Origin: Arcuatula senhousia
Taxonomy: Eukaryota; Mollusca; Bivalvia; Mytilida; Mytilidae
NCBI GenBank assembly: GCA_963971305.1
Contig: CAXARO010000171.1
Location: 1 to 64,000 of the forward strand
Direction of reading: 5' to 3'
Length of the DNA stretch: 64,000 nt
Each line of letters opens with the position of its first letter. The first letter of the stretch is position 1. Of the stretch, positions 58,885 to 64,000 are shown in pieces. The position numbers and the translations under genes were made by a program. The notes beneath the pieces are model-generated. The model made no database searches and was not told the origin of the DNA. It worked only from the letters and a program-made list of their open reading frames with translations.

Positions 58885-58998
58885 CACAGGGACTTGCTCC
58901 CCTCTATCAATATTTTGTTAGTCAATGTGCGGTACGATTTTTTTCGTACCGCACATTGACTCTAACAAAATATTGATAGAGGGGAGCAAGTCCCTGTG
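58885..58998. repeat. Near-perfect ~53-bp hairpin
   Basis: 58885-58937 pairs with 58944-58998 around a 6-base T loop; the only difference is a 2-base insertion. It lies just beyond the 3' region of the retroelement fragment at 59050-59990. The reading frames inside are mirror images of each other. Confidence 0.85.
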
Positions 58999-59049
58999 CT
59001 ACAATCAAGTAAAGTAGTGAAGATGTGTACGTGAACAAGTAAAAGAAGC

Positions 59050-59990
59050 AAAGGTGTACCAAAGGGGTAATCAGTATCATAAAACCGTAAAGACAAAGAC
59101 AAAACTGGCAGACAAAAAATCATCACAACAAAACAAACCACATAACAGCATAAAACACACACACACATAAAAACAAAACCGCATTCAGCAACGCGAACTC
59201 AAGTCGAAACGAGAGTGAACTCAGGTGCTCCGGAAGAGTAAGCAGTTCCTGCTTGCTATAGCACACCCGTCACTTTGCCAAAGATCGATTAAGTGTTGGT
59301 CAAATCCGGAAAGGATGACATTACAAGACTCTATATATATGTCAAACCAATATCTGTGCTCATCTGAGAGATAGCAATCCCGTATTTGTATACAAGCACA
59401 TGATGTCGTCTGTAAAATTTCTTGAGTAATGAAAACAACCTGGGAGCAACGTACCCCTGTGTTAACAATTTGCTTGTCAGCCGTGTAGCTCTATCAAGGA
59501 AGTCGTTGTACTCCCCACATGCTCTGGAATAACGAATCAATTGTGATACATAAACTCCATATGCTGGAGCGGACGGAATGTTGCTACACAGAAAGGGAAA
59601 GTTAACTATTGGAAAGTTGAAGTCATCACGTTTGTCATAGAGCTTTGTACAAAGCCTTCCTTGTGTGTTAATTTCGAGAAATAGATCCAAATATGAAGCG
59701 GACCTCCTAGAATCTGTAGTGTCCTTTATCTCAAGTTCCTTCGGATATATGAGATGTAAATAGTCACCAAATCGAGGATTGTTTAGTGAAAGGACATCTT
59801 CAATATAACGAAATGTGAGATTGAGGGATAAAGCAAGTTTGCGGTCCTTTTAGTCTAGAAGTGATTGTAAGAAGTCTGCTTAATATGAATGAAGAAACAA
59901 ATCGGCAAGCAATGGTGCATAATTTGTGCCCATTGGGATACCTATTGTTTGCTGAAAAACACCTAAATTCATCAAATGTAATTTTTATCA
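59050..59990 (-). pseudogene. Retroelement reverse transcriptase, catalytic part and C-terminus
   Basis: On the minus strand the sequence reads GIPMGTNYAPLLADLF (about 59910-59957), two in-frame stops, then YIEDVLSLNNPRFGDYLHLIYP (the YxDD box is here YIED). YLDLFLEI, LYDKRDDFNFPIVNFPFL, YGVYVSQLIRYSRAC and KKFYRRHH...YGIAISQMS follow, with a stop near 59331. The 3' region with inverted GGTGTGCTATAG lies at 59210-59275. Same protein type as 1884-2487. Class tentative (Penelope-like or related). It is dead by stops and by 5' truncation near 59990. Confidence 0.8.
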
Positions 59991-60934
59991 TTTCTATTGT
60001 TTTATTGCCTAGGATATATGTAGAATTTGGCCATCATGATTTCAGGAAATAAGCTTAATGACTAAAAAAAATAATTAGGCAATAAATAAATGACAAGGCA
60101 TTAGGTTATTGCCTAAGTAAGTAAGAAAGTAATTTTATTGATTTTAAGACCAATAATTGATCTATCATTAAAACACAAATACAAAATAACAAAACATTGC
60201 AAAACAAGCGAACAGATGAAATATGCCTATGCAATAGACTTAGTGCCTGATTTTGCTTATTACTGCCAATACCCCCGTCACACTGGGGCAAATACCTTCA
60301 AGTTTGTAGTACGTTCTTTTCTAACGCAGTGAAAACGGGATGAAAATTTCGCTACGATTGCTCTTCGTCCTCAAAAAGACAGCAATAAGTCTTCAAATCC
60401 TACTAGGTGTATCACGTTTTTACTACGAGTCTTCTACGTTCATCACGTCTTCACTACGTTCTTGCTACGACTGTACTGCGACCATCCAGTTTGCAGTACG
60501 TCTATAAAAAGTTTGATATTTGTTCCCGAATCGAAGACATCAAGATCGCTTCGGCCATTAAGTACGATGGCCGGATGAATTCGTCTACTAGGTCTTATAG
60601 CTATCAAATACTGACTGGGTAGGGATTTACCCACTACTAGTCGCTTATATTTGTCATACTTACTTGATGAACAGTAAAAAAATGCATAAATTGTGTTTCA
60701 CAATCGTGTTGTTTTTGTTGTTGTTGTTGTTTTTTTATATTTTTTTTTCCTCCAAAACCCTTTAACCGCAATGAAAAAAGGAAAATTAGTGTATAACAAA
60801 ACCTGTTTCAACTCCGGCTTCCTTTTAACAACCAGTACCACGATTCACAACCTGCATTGTTTCCTCATTTGTTCTTAGACGTTTGAGAGTGGTAATAACC
60901 TTTATTTGTCGAATTCTTATATTTGTTCCCCACC

Positions 60935-61560
60935 ACAAGGCGTAGTGGAGAAATGGAAATTTATGTCGGTCGTTCGTCCGTGTGTGTGTATGTGTGCGTG
61001 AGTAGATGGGTACATACTTCTATACTACATGTAGTATATGTGGCGCAGTCACACTTTGTTTCGTAAAAGAATTCTCAACTAATATTATTCGTAGGTTTTC
61101 GATATTTGGTATGCAGCTTCATGACTTTGTGTGGGCCTCATATGCATGGTAGGATTAATTTTCAGGTCTGTTGCTGATAAAGACTTAGAACTTACATGTA
61201 TAAAAAGTTGAAAATGTTTCGCAACATATTTCTCCACGGGTCTCCTCTGATAGATTTTATGTCGGTAGCTTACTAGTATATTTACTTCCTCTTTAGCGAA
61301 TCGAATTAGACTTTTTGTAGGGTAAAAAATTGAAGAAACAAAATTCTTAACAGATTTCTCTGATTTTATTTTATATTTTGTATGAAGCTTTAGTTAGGGG
61401 TCTTATGTAGTGGGATGCATTATCAGGTCTGTCATTTATTTACTTTTTGTTGAACGAGTTGTTTTAGACTGACTTCTTGCGTTCGGCTGTGACCAAGTAA
61501 TTCTGGTCTTGTATATATAGTAAAATCTACGGCGAAGAAAATGAGGATGTAAAGAAATGT
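60935..61560 (-). mobile_element. Possible R3-type repeat, 3' end
   Basis: TTCCCCACCACAAGGCGTAG with GGAGAAAT and TCGTCCGTGTGTGTG resembles an inverted R3 3' hairpin and its GGAC tract. Two ~200-bp stretches after it share TTTCTC and GGTCTGTC words. Extent and 5' end are not resolved. Confidence 0.35.
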
Positions 61561-62936
61561 CCTCTTTTGCCTACTTGAATCTAAAACGAACTGGTGCCTA
61601 CTTTTTGCTAACCAGAAAAAAAGTTCTTTTCCAAAGAATTAGGCAGTCTTAGTTTTAAAATCGGAATCATGCACGTACATACAAACGTACGTACAAACAC
61701 TCGATGTTTTTTTATATTTTTTATATTTAAATGATTTGTTTTTGTTTTGTCTTTTTGTTAGGGGGTGAGGTATTGTTGTCGGACAACTTTTGTCTTGAGC
61801 CTCTCTTCTTACAGGTCTTTAGTTCATGAAATTGTATACGCAAAGTTTCACACTTGGTGTTGCGTATATTGGTTGAAAACGCAGTATTCATCATACTGAC
61901 ATGTATATTAGTCTCGAGATACGATATCTTGTACTTCAATGCACAAGTCCGCAAATAAAAAAAGAAGAAAAAAAACACATACACAATTCATTTAATTTGT
62001 TTGTATATAGAAATTTTACAATACGATTCTAAAATAAATTCTTCATGTGCAACACCTTTTCTTATTATCATACATATGTTAATAAATATCAAAATTTTAT
62101 TAAACCGTTTAAAAGTTACAAGTTTTAAAATTCTATGTTTCATTCAATTAACAACTTCAGTGAATACCCCAAATCGACCCTCTATTAATGTGACGTCAGT
62201 TGACATTTCAAAATTTCAATGGCAAGCGGACGTGATAGAAAGCACCATTTAAAACGATTACGGATAAATTTTGAAATAAGATTGGCACAGTCGTGTAGGA
62301 AAACCAAAGAAAAACAGCTTATTGCTGTATGAAGATCAATTAATCAAATTCCAATTACAGACAGGTGCGCGATCTTTGTCGTAAATCGGTAATCGTAAAA
62401 AAATAATACAGAATTGTTTTGTGAAACGGTCGCAAACTTTGTCAGTAACTGGTCGTAAAACAAGTCGGTAATCGTACGAACTACGACCTTTTGTGAAACG
62501 ATAGTCTGATTCTTACAGCATCATCGGGGATACAGAAGACCAGGGTGTCATTTCATAAAGCGAAAGCCCACTGAGTTTGCATAGGATAACGTGCAGGTTA
62601 ATTAGCGATTGCTTTATGAAACGGCACCCTGAGGGTGATCTCCGAGGTTGTTTACTTTATCATTCAGACGCTTGCAACTAGAATTTTAAATATTTAAAAA
62701 TGAATTTTAAATATTTATAATTCAAAGAATTAAAAATATTTATAATTGAATTATAAATATTTAAAATTCATTTATAAATATTTATAAATGAATTATAAAT
62801 ATTTAAAAATGATTTATAAATATTTATAATTGAATTATAAATATTTAAAAATACCGTTGATTTATAAATATTTATAAATGAATTTTAAATATTTATAAAT
62901 CATTTATAAATATTTATAATTCATTTATAAATATTT

Positions 62937-63256
62937 ATACGCTCCCGAAGGGAGCGATAATGGTAGAAATGTCAATATTCTAGTTGTACTATGGGCTCAA
63001 TTTTCCTTCAACGTCCGGTAAATCACGCGCGGTTTCACGGACTTTCTGTGTCTTTTTAACGCTTTTTTCTTTGAAAATTCCTGACGTCATTAAGCGCACA
63101 ACGGACCCACAAGAAAAGCCACTTTGTTTTTATTTTCGAATAAGAATTTGTTTCAATTAATTGCCCAATAAACATTTGAAAACTTATTTTAGCTTGTAAA
63201 ATATTTAAGGATAAGTTCAAACTTAGGGAGCGTCACAGGTTTAACCTGCATCATAT
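62937..63256 (+). mobile_element. 320-bp short element, copy 2
   Basis: Begins ATACGCTCCCGAAGGGAGCG (perfect hairpin around CGAAG) and ends GGTTTAACCTGCATCATAT. It is co-linear with the inverse of 43498-43818. It is inserted in the ATAAATATTTAT array of element B. No coding frame. Confidence 0.78.
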
Positions 63257-63450
63257 TAAATGAATTATAAATATTTATAAATGAATTTTAAATATTTATA
63301 ATTCAACCTCCATTTATAAATATTTATAATTCGAATTATAAATATTTATAATTAATTATAAATATTTATAAATAAATTATAAATATTTATAATTATTTAT
63401 AAATATTTAAAAATATGGACTTTTGTCAAGTTTGGCTTGCCATAGATTCG

Positions 63451-64000
63451 AAGGTATTTCATAACTCCTTTGTCATAATCATGCAAATATTTATGAAATG
63501 TATCATACTAATACTTTGCCTAGTAAGATTATAAAGCACAAAAATAAAAAGCCTCAAACTTTTGTCAAACAGTCAAAGCCTCCCTGTCCAAACAGAATTT
63601 AAGGTTTATACATCGATGGGGCATGAGCGTAAACACGTTAGAGATAGCTATAAATAGACCATATGTACAAGGAGGTTGATATAGATTAAGGACTTACAAT
63701 GTAGGTCCTTGACTCATTCCAATCTGACAATATGCCTATCAAGGTTGTGATTCATAGTGGTTTATTTTTAAAACATTCAATAATTGATAAAGGTAAGAAG
63801 TTAATAATGGTATGTGTATAAGACTTCTTTATTAGATTATAAATTTATGTTCGCCACAGCATAAACTTCAAATAACACACACACTTGCAGCTATACATGG
63901 GTCAACACAATTTACTTGACATGAACAAAAATTAACATAAATACACTTTATAACATGTAATTTACTACTTGTAAACATAAATATTTCAGACATTACAAAA
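63451..64000. other. No gene seen
   Basis: AT-rich flank beyond element B. No repeat or coding frame recognised. Confidence 0.4.

Larger units (their letters stand above)
57438..63444. mobile_element. 6.0-kb TIR element B with 6-bp duplication
   Basis: The ends TATGGCAAGCCAAACTTGAC with AAAAGTCC are inverted at 63417-63444 and flanked by perfect GATTCG duplications (57432-57437 and 63445-63450). Long inverted repeats of about 0.8 kb follow (57438-58240 with 62182-63444, the latter enlarged by a 320-bp insertion). Their outer parts are arrays of ATAAATATTTAT palindromes; inner parts match around GCGCACCTGTCTGTAATTG and CGTCCGCTTGCCAT. The 3.9-kb centre has a retroelement fragment and small repeats but no transposase. 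Same ends and length as element A. Confidence 0.88.

Noticed and set aside
1..64000. CRISPR array, bacterial operons, promoters with ribosome-binding sites
   Set aside because: The tandem arrays have no spacer/repeat pattern of that type and the coding traces are animal transposon proteins.

Overview
The window looks like intergenic, repeat-saturated DNA from a bivalve mollusc, most likely a mussel-type (mytilid) genome. The sequence is AT-rich and shows no bacterial gene order. The short interspersed repeats are of kinds I know from mussel genomes, and the coding traces are all transposon-type or broken. The species is inference from repeat flavour only. I see no intact, clearly functional host gene.

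Layout. (1) 1-4.7 kb: unassigned AT-rich DNA with a reverse-transcriptase fragment, a small inverted-repeat element and SINE-like pieces (called R5 here). (2) 4.7-11.5 kb, minus strand: a fossil Helitron/Helentron polyprotein running OTU-like protease, zinc cluster, DUF6570-like region, Helitron_like_N, HUH Rep and Pif1-type helicase. It is broken by stops, frameshifts, a 163-bp retroposon with a 7-bp target duplication, and a 1-kb hairpin-ended repeat. (3) 12.8-13.4 kb: a 626-bp foldback. 16.9-17.3 kb: an 82-bp perfect inverted repeat flanked by 102-bp direct repeats. 17.4-18.4 kb: a 5'-truncated LINE. (4) 19.2-24.2 kb: an old hairpin-ended repeat hosting a 4.4-kb terminal-inverted-repeat element with a 9-bp target duplication. 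(5) 24.2-48.4 kb: dense copies of four hairpin-ended families (R1-R4), nested up to four levels deep. Between 30.96 and 35.8 kb they interrupt an RPA1-like single-stranded-DNA-binding-protein pseudogene. (6) 50.7-56.7 and 57.4-63.4 kb: two 6.0-kb elements with the same TATGGCAAGCC termini and perfect 6-bp target duplications (CCTTCT and GATTCG). The first contains a 1.7-kb Mutator-like element with a 9-bp duplication.

The main result is that R1, R2, R3 and R4 share no obvious sequence but follow one plan. The 5' end is a short stem-loop (mostly after ACAAG) followed by a 9-14-base tag. The interior is tandem modules, then a GAC-, GGAC- or GCC-rich tract. The 3' end is a stem-loop that re-uses the 5' tag and is followed by an A-run. 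The plan resembles non-autonomous Helentron-associated elements, and a Helentron-type Rep/helicase fossil lies in the same window. In R1 the 3' stem shows compensatory base changes between copies.
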